From an uncultured Collinsella sp. (GTDB lineage Bacteria; Actinomycetota; Coriobacteriia; Coriobacteriales; Coriobacteriaceae): DNA of 22,802 nt. The notes under the pieces were generated by a model. The model was not told the origin of the DNA and made no database searches. It saw nothing but the letters and a program-made list of their open reading frames with translations. Where the stretch lies: contig UQHW01000032.1 in NCBI GenBank assembly GCA_900540935.1, positions 1-22,802 of the forward strand, written 5' to 3'. This document shows, piece by piece, positions 14,953-22,576 of the stretch. The position numbers were made by a program, and so were the translations under genes. Position 1 is the first letter of the stretch; each line of letters begins with the position of its first letter.

Positions 14953-16053
14953 TTACTCATCCATGAGATAGTAGTGGCCCAGCGCGTCGGCACCCAGGAT
15001 GGCGTTTGCGACCATCTCGGGCGTCACCTCAAACGGCATGTTGCACATGGTGTCCTCGGGCGCGCACGCGGCCTCGGCAACGACCATGGTCTGCTCGCGC
15101 GTAAGCTCGGCAACGCCAAGTTCCTTCATCGTAACCGGCAGGCCCAGCTCAATGCAGAAGCCCAAGACTTCCTCGAGCTTCTCGGTCGGGGCATCCTCGA
15201 GTACCAGCTGGACGATAGTGCCAAAGGCGACCTTCTCGCCGTGATACATGCCGTGGCACTCGGGCAGCATCGTCAGGCCATTGTGGATGGCATGAGCAGC
15301 AGCAAGGCCCGAGCTCTCAAAGCCAATGCCGGAGAGCAGCGTGTTTGCCTCGATGATGTGCTCCACGGCAGGCGTCAGCGCACCCTTCTCCAACGCGACC
15401 TTGGCCTTCACGCCATCGGCCATAAGCGTCTCGTAGCAGAGCTTGGCGAGTGCCAGACCAGCCATACCGCCCTTGCCGCCGGCGCAAGTGCCACCGTCGG
15501 AATCATGCGTCGCCTGGGCCTCAAAGTAGGTTGCGAGCGCATCGCCCATACCGGAAACCGTCAGGCGCACCGGGCTCGCCGCGATAACCGTCGTATCCAT
15601 CAGGACAATGTTGGGGTTTGCCTTAAGGAACAGGTACTTATCGAACTGGCCGTCATCGGTGTAGAGCACCGAAAGTGCCGAGCACGGTGCATCGGTCGAG
15701 GCGATGGTGGGGCAAATGATAACCGGGGACTCCAGGTAATAGGCGACGGCCTTCGCGGTGTCGAGGATCTTGCCGCCGCCGACGCCGACGATGATGTCGC
15801 AACCGTTGCCGCGAGCGAGCGCAACCAGACGATCGACCTCGCCCTTGGAGCACTCGCCGTTAAAGTCCTCAAACAGCAGCTCGGCTTTAGCCTCGGCAAA
15901 GCCGCCCTCGATCTTGGCACCGACGCGCTTCTTGCCCGAAGGCGTCACGATGACGAGGGCCTTAGCACCGAGCGGCTCGACATAGGAGCCGAGCTTGGCC
16001 AGCTCGTCCGGGCCCTGGATGTACTTGCTGGGGCTATTGAAAATTGCAGCCAT
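14953..16053 (-). CDS. gldA: Glycerol dehydrogenase paralogue 2 (GldA)
   Basis: A 366-residue NAD-dependent glycerol dehydrogenase that makes dihydroxyacetone, allowing anaerobic glycerol use or the reverse reaction. It begins MAAIFNSPSKYIQGPDEL, the normal family start. The nucleotide-binding GVGGGKILDTAK is at 90-101, and predicted zinc ligands are D171 (GMGDALATYFEAQ), H254 (AAHAIHNGL) and H271 (MYHGEKVAFG). STDAPCSALSVLY (119-131) is the usual GldA wording. The usual length is about 365. It stands alone between its own terminator and that of the upstream iron dehydrogenase gene, with only a weak ribosome binding site (GGGAT). Confidence 0.93.
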   Translation of the reverse strand: MAAIFNSPSKYIQGPDELAKLGSYVEPLGAKALVIVTPSGKKRVGAKIEGGFAEAKAELLFEDFNGECSKGEVDRLVALARGNGCDIIVGVGGGKILDTAKAVAYYLESPVIICPTIASTDAPCSALSVLYTDDGQFDKYLFLKANPNIVLMDTTVIAASPVRLTVSGMGDALATYFEAQATHDSDGGTCAGGKGGMAGLALAKLCYETLMADGVKAKVALEKGALTPAVEHIIEANTLLSGIGFESSGLAAAHAIHNGLTMLPECHGMYHGEKVAFGTIVQLVLEDAPTEKLEEVLGFCIELGLPVTMKELGVAELTREQTMVVAEAACAPEDTMCNMPFEVTPEMVANAILGADALGHYYLMDE

Positions 16054-16065
16054 AACTATCCCATT

Positions 16066-16115
16066 CTCTAAAAGAAAAAAGAAAGGGGCTCCGTACGGAT
16101 ACGTGCGGAGCCCCT
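16066..16115 (-). terminator. Terminator of the iron-containing alcohol dehydrogenase gene
   Basis: AGGGGCTCCGTACG (16084-16097) pairs over 14 bp, with one G-T pair, to 16102-16115 around a GATA loop. On the minus strand it is followed by a long T-rich run (16083-16066). It lies just past the stop at 16137, so the dehydrogenase gene is a separate unit from gldA. Confidence 0.9.
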
Positions 16116-16136
16116 CGTTACGATAACAAGAGTCGA

Positions 16137-17360
16137 TTAGAAATCGATGTCGGTGTCGTAGTAGCAGGCCTTGAGGATCTTCTCGAAGTCGGCAGCCTTG
16201 GTCTCACGCGGGTTCTCGGGCGTGCAGGCGTCCTGCTCGGCGTTCGCGGCGATCTCGGGGAGCTTCGCGAGGAACTCCTCCTCGGAAACCATCTGCGGGT
16301 TCTCGGCGTCGACCTTCACGCCGCCATTCGCGTAATCCTTGATGGACTGCGGAATGTTGAGCTGGTCGTTGAGGTCGCGAATCTTCTGGACGAGCGCAGC
16401 GATGAGCTCCTCGTTGGTCTCGCCGGGAAGGTGCAGGATCTCCTTGGCCACGTAAGCGTAGCGCTCGGCAGCACGCGGGTCCTTGGAGTTCCACTGGATG
16501 ACCTTGCCCAGGTACATGGCGTTAGCGGCACCGTGGATGATGTGACCGTTCTCGAAGGCAGCACCGGTCTTGTGAGCCATGGAGTGGACGATGCCGAGCA
16601 GGCCCGAGGAGAAGGCGATACCGGCGATGCACTGAGCCTCGTGCATGTGCTGACGGGCCTCATGGTCGCCAGCATAGGACTTGGGCAGCCACTCGACGAT
16701 CTCGCGGATGCCGTGCAGAGCGTTGGCGTCGGTGAACATGGAAGCACAAGTGGAAACGTAAGCCTCCATGCAGTGGGTCAGAGCATCCATGCCGGTGTGA
16801 GCGCACAGCTTGGCGGGCATGGTGTAGGTGAGCTCCGGGTCGACGATGGCGACATCAGGGGTGATGTTGAAGTCGGCCAGCGGGTACTTGATGCCCTTGG
16901 CGTAGTCGGTGATGACGGAGAAGGCAGTGACCTCGGTAGCGGTGCCGGAGGTAGAGGAGATGGCGCAGAAATGAGCCTTCTGACGCAGCTCGGGGAAGCT
17001 GAACGGCTGGATGATGTTATCGAAGGACTCCTCGGGATACTCGTAGAAGACCCACATGGCCTTAGCGGCATCGATGGGCGAGCCGCCGCCGATGGCGATA
17101 ATCCAGTCGGGCTCGAACTCGCGCATGGCCTCGGCGCCCTTCATGACCGTCTCGATGGACGGGTCGGACTCGACGCCCTCGAACAGCTTGACCTCGAAAC
17201 CGCCTTCCTTAAGGTCGTTCTCGACGTCCTGCAGGAACCCGCCGCGGCGCATAGAGCTGCCGCCAGAAACGATGATGGCCTTCTTGCCCTTGAGGTTCTT
17301 CACCTCGTGGCGAGCGCCCTCACCAAAGTACAGATCGCGAGGATTGGTAAAACGTCCCAT
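16137..17360 (-). CDS. Iron-containing alcohol dehydrogenase
   Basis: A 407-residue group III alcohol dehydrogenase, probably reducing acetaldehyde or other short aldehydes to alcohols in fermentation. The start ATG 17360 has AGGAGG six bases upstream; the longer in-frame start lies upstream of that site. GGGSPIDAAKAMWV (91-104) binds NAD(P), SSTSGTATEVTAFSVI (135-150) is the conserved core, and predicted iron ligands are D192 and H196 in GMDALTHCMEAY, H263 in SMAHKTG, and H276 in IIHGAANA. These parts resemble the AdhE C-terminal domain and butanol dehydrogenases. A 5' leader with two hairpins precedes it. Substrate is uncertain. Confidence 0.93.
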   Translation of the reverse strand: MGRFTNPRDLYFGEGARHEVKNLKGKKAIIVSGGSSMRRGGFLQDVENDLKEGGFEVKLFEGVESDPSIETVMKGAEAMREFEPDWIIAIGGGSPIDAAKAMWVFYEYPEESFDNIIQPFSFPELRQKAHFCAISSTSGTATEVTAFSVITDYAKGIKYPLADFNITPDVAIVDPELTYTMPAKLCAHTGMDALTHCMEAYVSTCASMFTDANALHGIREIVEWLPKSYAGDHEARQHMHEAQCIAGIAFSSGLLGIVHSMAHKTGAAFENGHIIHGAANAMYLGKVIQWNSKDPRAAERYAYVAKEILHLPGETNEELIAALVQKIRDLNDQLNIPQSIKDYANGGVKVDAENPQMVSEEEFLAKLPEIAANAEQDACTPENPRETKAADFEKILKACYYDTDIDF

Positions 17361-17858
17361 ACTGTGCCTCCTAAACAAGCCCCTCTTAGACTTGCGTATA
17401 TAACGGAGCACCCGATTGGCTCCGTTAGGACCATTTTGTGCGTCGCCGGCGATAGCGACGCAATGTCTAAACGTCTCGACGCTCAGACAAACACTATTTT
17501 ACCGTTCTGGTTGGTCAGTTATTCACCTAAAGCCAACAATGATGAAACGTTTTTTCTATCCCTGAAGACCCTTGTGGGGCATTCATACTCCCAAGCTGGG
17601 CAAACGTTTTATCAGGGTTGACCACATATCCCGGGTAGGACTGTGCCCCTCCAAAATGTGCCCCGTTCGCCGCCAAAAATCGACCGTTTACGGCACTGTG
17701 ATACCACCCGCGCAACTGAGGTGCCGACATTTGTGCGACATCCGTCTTCGTGGTGCAAAGGTGCAAGTCCAAGTGCGGCACCCCCGGTGTGCCACATGCG
17801 GGTAAACTAGACCTTTATATAGAGACATTTGAACCCTAACCGCAGCAAAGGAGGCCCC
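17361..17858. other. Long spacer with two leader hairpins upstream of the alcohol dehydrogenase
   Basis: About 500 bp between divergent genes contains no convincing gene. TAACGGAGC (17401-17409) pairs with 17419-17427, and TGCGTCGC (17439-17446) pairs with 17455-17462; both would lie in the 5' leader of the minus-strand dehydrogenase mRNA. A TAAAAT box on the minus strand near 17503 may belong to its promoter. On the plus side TATATA at 17816-17821 lies 38 bp before ATG 17859. The segment 17560-17800 is unassigned. Confidence 0.5.
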
Positions 17859-18935
17859 ATGGCATTCGATCCCATTCAAGAGGATTGCCATCGCCTCGTT
17901 CTTGAGGCCTTGCGCCGCGACAATATCCCGCTCACCGACGGCCCCGCCGTCGAGCGTCTGATGGAGCAATTCACCCGCAACCCCGCGCCGCTCATCGTGC
18001 ACGATCGCGACCGCGCCGGGCACCTCATTGCCAAGGTGGTCGAGGCTGTCGACTACCGCATCCCTTTTATCCCCGACGACGCCCAGGCAGAGCAAGAAGA
18101 AGCCGCAGCCGAGAACATGCTCCGCGAGGCAGCCGCGCTCGATCCGGCCAACTGGGATGCCCAGCGCATGCTGACGGCGCTCACCGCCGAATCCAACGAG
18201 GAATACGTACAGTATCTGGTGTCCAAGTGCGACGAGGTGGAGCACGATTTGGCGCTCAAGATCGCCTCGGCGCAGGACCCCTACGAGCGTGAGGCCGCAG
18301 GCGACCTGACCCGCCGTCCCTACCTGCGCTGGCTTGCCGCCTTGGCATCGCGCGCGCTCATTAGCGGCCGCTACCGCATGTCGCTGGATGCCGCGAATCG
18401 CAGCCTGGACTTTGCGCCCAACGACCCCGCTGGCGTCCGCCATACCGCGATGCTTGCCATGGCAAAGCTCGAATACCCTGCCGAGGAGCTCAAGCGTTTT
18501 CGTTCCGCCCACTCCGTGCCCTATCTTGCCAACACGCCGCTGCGCCGCCGTCCCAAGGACGCGGAGCGCGACCTGGACCCGTGGACGCTCATCGCGCTGA
18601 TGAGCGCAGCCTGGCGCGAGCTGGACTACGAAGGCGCCGAACACTACCTGCGCATCCTGGTGCGCTCATGCCCACACGCGGCCGAGGCGCTCTACTTCCA
18701 AACCGAGTTTCCCGATGGCGTCTATGCCCGCGTCAACGTAGGTCCGGGCTCCACCGACGAGCTTGTCCTTGCCCTGTCCGAGGCGACACCGGTGCTGCAG
18801 GAGGGCCTAGGCGCGCCCGACAACGCCAGCTTTGCCGCCTGGGTCGCCACCAACGACATCGTGCGCTCCCAGATCGACGAACGAATCCTGCGCGCGGCCG
18901 AACAGGGATTGCCGTTTAAGGGAGGAGACCTCTAA
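17859..18935 (+). CDS. Tetratricopeptide-like helical protein, first copy
   Basis: The 358-residue protein is mostly helical, with no signal peptide or membrane span. The start ATG 17859 follows AAAGGAGG. LREAAALDPANWDAQRMLTAL (near 85-105) and AANRSLDFAPNDPAGVRHTAMLAMAKL (near 178-205) look like tetratricopeptide-type helices in which counts of items precede a P-N-D-P turn. A DPWTLIALMSAAWRELDYEGAEHYLRILV stretch near 240-270 adds another repeat. The exact family is not recognised. The next gene starts one base inside its stop codon and seems distantly related. Both precede murT-gatD, so a link to the cell envelope is possible but unproven. Confidence 0.6.
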   Translation: MAFDPIQEDCHRLVLEALRRDNIPLTDGPAVERLMEQFTRNPAPLIVHDRDRAGHLIAKVVEAVDYRIPFIPDDAQAEQEEAAAENMLREAAALDPANWDAQRMLTALTAESNEEYVQYLVSKCDEVEHDLALKIASAQDPYEREAAGDLTRRPYLRWLAALASRALISGRYRMSLDAANRSLDFAPNDPAGVRHTAMLAMAKLEYPAEELKRFRSAHSVPYLANTPLRRRPKDAERDLDPWTLIALMSAAWRELDYEGAEHYLRILVRSCPHAAEALYFQTEFPDGVYARVNVGPGSTDELVLALSEATPVLQEGLGAPDNASFAAWVATNDIVRSQIDERILRAAEQGLPFKGGDL

Positions 18936-19978
18936 TGGATCCGAGCGTCTACATCCCCGCCTATCTGGAGCGCACCTATCTGGCGTCGCACCCCGAACTC
19001 ACCGATGCAGCACGCGAGCTTGTCCATAACGACATCAGCGCAAACCCTCACAAGTATGCGCAGACCGAGCATGCCCAAGCGCTGCTGTCCTATGCCGGCG
19101 TTCATCGTCATTTGCTCGACGAGCTTCGTCGCATCGAGGACATGGGCAGCGACGAGGAGTTTGAGCAGACGCGCAACCGCCTGTTCGACGACATGCGTGA
19201 CGAGCTGCTCAAGATCGTCCGCGTCGATGCGCTGGCCGTCGACGCCCAGTTGCTCGCCATCATCCTGGCGGACACGCCCGTCGATGCCTGCCTGGGTGAC
19301 TTGATGAAGCTCGAGACGAGTACGGCCGACTACCTGCAGCAGAGCGTGCCTGGGTTCGACATGGAGGCCCCGCACTACTGGGCCAATAATGTTTTGGCCG
19401 ACGGTGTCACCGCAGCAGACCTTACCCCGAGCGAGCCGGCGCTTATTGGCTGGCTTCACACGCTCGAGGCCATCTCGCAGTTGTGCATGGCGAGCGCTCG
19501 TTACCGTGCTGCCGCCAACTATTCTCGCCGCGTCCTTAAGGCGGAGGGCTATCCCACCCGGGCCGCCGGCACCGTGTTGCTTGCCCTCGCCCGCTTGGAA
19601 GACCAGGACGGTTTTTTTGCCCTGGCACATCAGCTCGAGGAACAGATGGGAGCAGACGCACTCGAGAACTCCCCCTGGTACCTGCTCGCCCGCACGATTC
19701 TGCTGTTCAAAACAAACAAGATGCGCCCGGCGACGCGCGCGCTGCGTGAGTTCGCCAACCGTTGCGAGGGCGGCGCGTTCTTCTTGCTGAACCCCATGTA
19801 CCAGACGCCGTATCTTCCCTGCCGACCCGAGCCGCGCGACCCCTGGGACCTCTCGCACCAGGCGGTTTGGGAAGCCGACGGCATTATCTCGGACACCCCC
19901 GACTTTGCCCCCTGGGCCAACGCCTGCGAAGACGTATCGCAGCTTGCCCAGGAATTTGCGCGCCGCTACGGCTTTTAG
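18935..19978 (+). CDS. Tetratricopeptide-like helical protein, second copy
   Basis: The 347-residue soluble helical protein starts by the TAATG overlap with the preceding gene and has GGGAGGAG upstream, so the two are translated together. Its second half has the same layout as the first copy: a helix pair with AANYSRRVLKAEGYPTRAAGTVLLALARL, then a loop with a proline, then NSPWYLLARTILLFKTNKMRPATRALREF, and a hydrophobic patch (GGAFFLLNPMYQTPYLPC) matching AEALYFQTEFPDGVYARV of the first copy. This suggests tandem duplication followed by strong divergence. No catalytic motif is visible. The murT-gatD start lies 45 bases after the stop, so the three genes may form one operon. Confidence 0.6.
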   Translation: MDPSVYIPAYLERTYLASHPELTDAARELVHNDISANPHKYAQTEHAQALLSYAGVHRHLLDELRRIEDMGSDEEFEQTRNRLFDDMRDELLKIVRVDALAVDAQLLAIILADTPVDACLGDLMKLETSTADYLQQSVPGFDMEAPHYWANNVLADGVTAADLTPSEPALIGWLHTLEAISQLCMASARYRAAANYSRRVLKAEGYPTRAAGTVLLALARLEDQDGFFALAHQLEEQMGADALENSPWYLLARTILLFKTNKMRPATRALREFANRCEGGAFFLLNPMYQTPYLPCRPEPRDPWDLSHQAVWEADGIISDTPDFAPWANACEDVSQLAQEFARRYGF

Positions 19979-20023
19979 CGACGCGATCGCCCCGACCATG
20001 TCATCTATGTTAGGAACGGCTTC

Positions 20024-22201
20024 ATGAACCTCCGCTCATCTCTCGCCTGCACCTCGAGCGATATCGCTCGCTGGGGGCTGCGCTCCGTCCTCAAGCGCCA
20101 GGGTGGCGTGCTTCCCGGCCGTATCGCCATGAAGATCGACCCCGAGCTGCTAAGCGACCTCGCAAGCCTAGTCGACCGCAGCGTGGTGATCACCGGCACC
20201 AACGGCAAGACCACGACCTCCAACCTCATCGCCGACGCAGTTGCTGCCAGCGGCGCTACCGTGGTGTGCAACCGTGCCGGCAACAATATGGAGCCTGGTG
20301 TGGTGGGTGCTCTGCTCGAGGCCCGCGGCGGCCTTAAGCACACCAGCAGCGGCAAGCGCGTGGGCGTTTTTGAGTGCGACGAGCTCTACACCGTACGCGT
20401 TCTGCCCAAACTCAAGCCGACGTACTTTGTGCTGCTCAACCTGTTCCGCGACCAGCTGGACCGTTACGGCGAGATCGACCATACCCAGGACGTCATCGCC
20501 CACGCGCTGGAGCTTTCACCGGCAACGACGCTCATCTACAACGCAGACGACCCGCTATGTGCCGCAATCGCCGCGCGCGTTCCCAATGCAAGCATCGCCT
20601 TTGGCATCGACGGCGCCACCGACACCGAATCCGACCGCATTAGCGACTCGCGTTTTTGCTCACAGTGCAACGCGCCGTTGAAGTACGACTATGTGCAGTA
20701 CGGACAGCTTGGCGCATACCATTGCCCCTCGTGCGGCTGGGCCCGCCCTGGGCTTGTCCGTCGCGTGACGGGCGTGGAGCTCGGCTGCGACGGCTACGGC
20801 TTTGACCTGGTCTTTGGATCTGCGCCCGACGCGGCTGCCGTACACATCGCCACACGCTACAACGGCCTGTATATGGTCTACAACGTAGCCGCAGCCTTCT
20901 TCGCCGCCCACGAGCTGGGCGTGGACGCGGCGCATCTGCAGCCCACGCTCGACGCCTACGTGCCAGCAGGTGGTCGCATGGGCCGTTGGAATATCGCCGG
21001 CCGTACCGTCGAGGCAAACCTGGCCAAAAATCCCGTTGGTTTCGATCGCCAGATTCAGTCCATTAAAACAGCAGGCGGCAGGCTCTGCGCCTTCTTCCTC
21101 AACGACAACGATGCCGACGGCCACGATGTATCGTGGATCTACGACGTCGACTTTGAGCGCATCGCCGACACAACGGGACTTGTCGCCTTTGCCGGCGGCA
21201 CGCGCGCGCACGACATGCAGGTGCGCCTCAAGTACGCCGGCATCGATGCCGCCATCATCTCGAATATCGAGCAGGCGATCGGCGCCGTGGCAGACGAGGA
21301 GGCTGGCGACACTTTCTATGCCGTCGCCAACTACACGGCCTTTCCGCCGCTGGTCAAGGAGCTCGATGGGCTCAAAGACACCGATGCGGCTACGGTTGCC
21401 GCCCACGCTGCAACGTGCGCCGATGGCAGTGCCGTCCCCACCGACGTCGCTCCGACCGAGCTTTCGCGCCCCCTGCGCATCGTCTATCTGTATCCCGACG
21501 CCCTCAACCTCTACGGCGACGGCGGCAACGTCATCGCCCTCGAGCGCCGCTGCGCCTGGCGTGGCATCCCCGTTCGCGTGGACGAGGTTCGCATGGGCGA
21601 GGTGCTCGATCTCGCCGACGCCGACATCGTCATGATGGGCGGCGGCTCCGATCGCGACCAGCTGGCCGTGGCGCACGAGCTGCTCGCTCAAAAAGACAAG
21701 GTCGCGGCCTATGTTGAGGACGGCGGCTCGCTGCTTGCTATCTGCGGCAGCTATCAGCTGCTCGGCCGTTCGTACTATATGGGCGAGAATCGCGTCGAGG
21801 GCCTGGGCGTCATTGCCGCCGAAACCGTGCGCGGCTCCAACCGCCTGATCGGCAACGTCGCCGTCAAGACCGACCTGGCACCCGAGCCCTTTGTGGGATT
21901 CGAGAACCACGGCGGCCGCACCCTGCTCGATACAGAGGCCACGCCGCTCGGAACGTCCGTCGTCGCGGGCACCGGCAACAACGGCGACGATGGCTTTGAG
22001 GGTCTGATCTACAAGGGAGTCATCGGCACGTACCTGCACGGACCAGCGCTACCCAAGAACCCCGAACTCACCGACTGGCTCATTACCCACGCCCTCGAGC
22101 GCCGCGGCGACGCACAGGCCACAGCCCTGCTGCCGCTCAAGCCCCTCGACGACACCTACGAGCACACCGCCCACGACGCCGCCATGAAGCTCCTCCCTTA
22201 G
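20024..22201 (+). CDS. murT-gatD: MurT-GatD fusion: lipid II isoglutaminyl synthase
   Basis: One 725-residue polypeptide carries both subunits of the enzyme that amidates the alpha-carboxyl of D-glutamate in lipid II. The MurT part (1 to about 460) has the Mur-ligase P-loop GTNGKTTT (58-65, K62), a zinc ribbon with C212, C215, C234 and C237, and the DUF1727 domain. A linker of about 25 residues leads to the GatD part (about 483-725), a CobB/CobQ-type class I glutamine amidotransferase with LYPDALNLYGDGGN, nucleophile C574 in LAICGSYQLLG and H672 in YLHGPALPKNP. In Staphylococcus and streptococci these are two separate proteins of about 437 and 243 residues; the sum matches this length. AGGA lies about nine bases before ATG 20024. 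Confidence 0.93.
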   Translation: MNLRSSLACTSSDIARWGLRSVLKRQGGVLPGRIAMKIDPELLSDLASLVDRSVVITGTNGKTTTSNLIADAVAASGATVVCNRAGNNMEPGVVGALLEARGGLKHTSSGKRVGVFECDELYTVRVLPKLKPTYFVLLNLFRDQLDRYGEIDHTQDVIAHALELSPATTLIYNADDPLCAAIAARVPNASIAFGIDGATDTESDRISDSRFCSQCNAPLKYDYVQYGQLGAYHCPSCGWARPGLVRRVTGVELGCDGYGFDLVFGSAPDAAAVHIATRYNGLYMVYNVAAAFFAAHELGVDAAHLQPTLDAYVPAGGRMGRWNIAGRTVEANLAKNPVGFDRQIQSIKTAGGRLCAFFLNDNDADGHDVSWIYDVDFERIADTTGLVAFAGGTRAHDMQVRLKYAGIDAAIISNIEQAIGAVADEEAGDTFYAVANYTAFPPLVKELDGLKDTDAATVAAHAATCADGSAVPTDVAPTELSRPLRIVYLYPDALNLYGDGGNVIALERRCAWRGIPVRVDEVRMGEVLDLADADIVMMGGGSDRDQLAVAHELLAQKDKVAAYVEDGGSLLAICGSYQLLGRSYYMGENRVEGLGVIAAETVRGSNRLIGNVAVKTDLAPEPFVGFENHGGRTLLDTEATPLGTSVVAGTGNNGDDGFEGLIYKGVIGTYLHGPALPKNPELTDWLITHALERRGDAQATALLPLKPLDDTYEHTAHDAAMKLLP

Positions 22202-22207
22202 CACCTC

Positions 22208-22245
22208 ACCACCACAAATGGGACAGGCACCTTTGTGGTGGTTTT
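22208..22245 (+). terminator. REP-like hairpin, probable terminator of murT-gatD
   Basis: An 11-bp stem pairs 22208-22218 with 22232-22242 around a 13-nt loop, GGGACAGGCACC included, and is followed by TTTT. It starts seven bases after the murT-gatD stop, so it is well placed as a terminator. The loop motif, seen on the other strand as GGTGCCTGTCCC, resembles the REP-like hairpin at 14871-14899 in layout. Confidence 0.6.
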
Positions 22246-22260
22246 GACCCATCCCAGCGG

Positions 22261-22420
22261 TTTGTCTCAATCTGTAACATCTAGACCGTTAAAAGTCGTC
22301 TTACTGTTACAGAATGAGATGTTCGTCCCGACGCCTACCTTTTGTCTCGATCTGTAACAGATAGAGCCAATTTGCCCGCCCAGATGTTACAGATTGAGAT
22401 ATTTGAAAATCGGAATAGAA
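22261..22420. repeat. Two 80-bp-spaced units with inverted TCTCAATCTGTAACA motifs
   Basis: The motif TCTCAATCTGTAACA, with one or two changes, occurs four times in alternating orientation: plus at 22265-22280, minus at 22304-22320, plus at 22345-22360, minus at 22384-22400. The first and third, and the second and fourth, are each spaced by 80 bp. The arms are conserved but the loops between them are unrelated, so each unit forms a hairpin with a variable loop. This is the layout of a mosaic intergenic repeat. No coding is seen. Confidence 0.75.
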
Positions 22421-22481
22421 GCCTACTCCTTTGTGGTGGTTTTCCAGTTTGCCAACGATATACGCGCCGGCAAAAAAGTCT

Positions 22482-22489
22482 GCTATACT
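22482..22489 (+). promoter_or_regulatory. Extended -10 promoter of the tRNA-Glu gene
   Basis: TGCTATACT places TATACT at 22484-22489 with a TG two bases upstream, an extended -10 element. No good -35 box is found at the right distance, as expected for extended -10 promoters. Transcription would begin just before the tRNA. Confidence 0.6.
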
Positions 22490-22499
22490 CTTTCCCGCT

Positions 22500-22576
22500 G
22501 TCCCCATCGTCTAGCGGCCAAGGACGCCACCCTTTCAAGGTGGATATCGCGGGTTCGAATCCCGCTGGGGGCACCA
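22500..22576 (+). tRNA. tRNA-Glu (anticodon TTC)
   Basis: A full cloverleaf is visible: acceptor GTCCCCA pairing with TGGGGGC, D-stem GTC/GAC, anticodon stem CCACC/GGTGG with loop CTTTCAA (anticodon TTC at 22534-22536, reading GAA/GAG), and T-arm GCGGG-TTCGAAT-CCCGC. The gene encodes CCA at 22574-22576. It is 77 bases long with no intron, and a terminator follows within 15 bases. Its 3' end is duplicated downstream. Confidence 0.97.

Noticed and set aside
14974..17621. Long plus-strand open frames opposite gldA and the iron dehydrogenase
   Set aside because: Antisense shadows of intact enzymes whose active-site motifs are on the minus strand.
17527..17781. 84-residue minus-strand open frame in the spacer upstream of the alcohol dehydrogenase
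   Set aside because: No ribosome binding site and no recognisable domain. It could be a decayed gene, but there is not enough to support it.
22261..22420. CRISPR array
   Set aside because: The repeats alternate in orientation, there are only four, and no cas gene is near.
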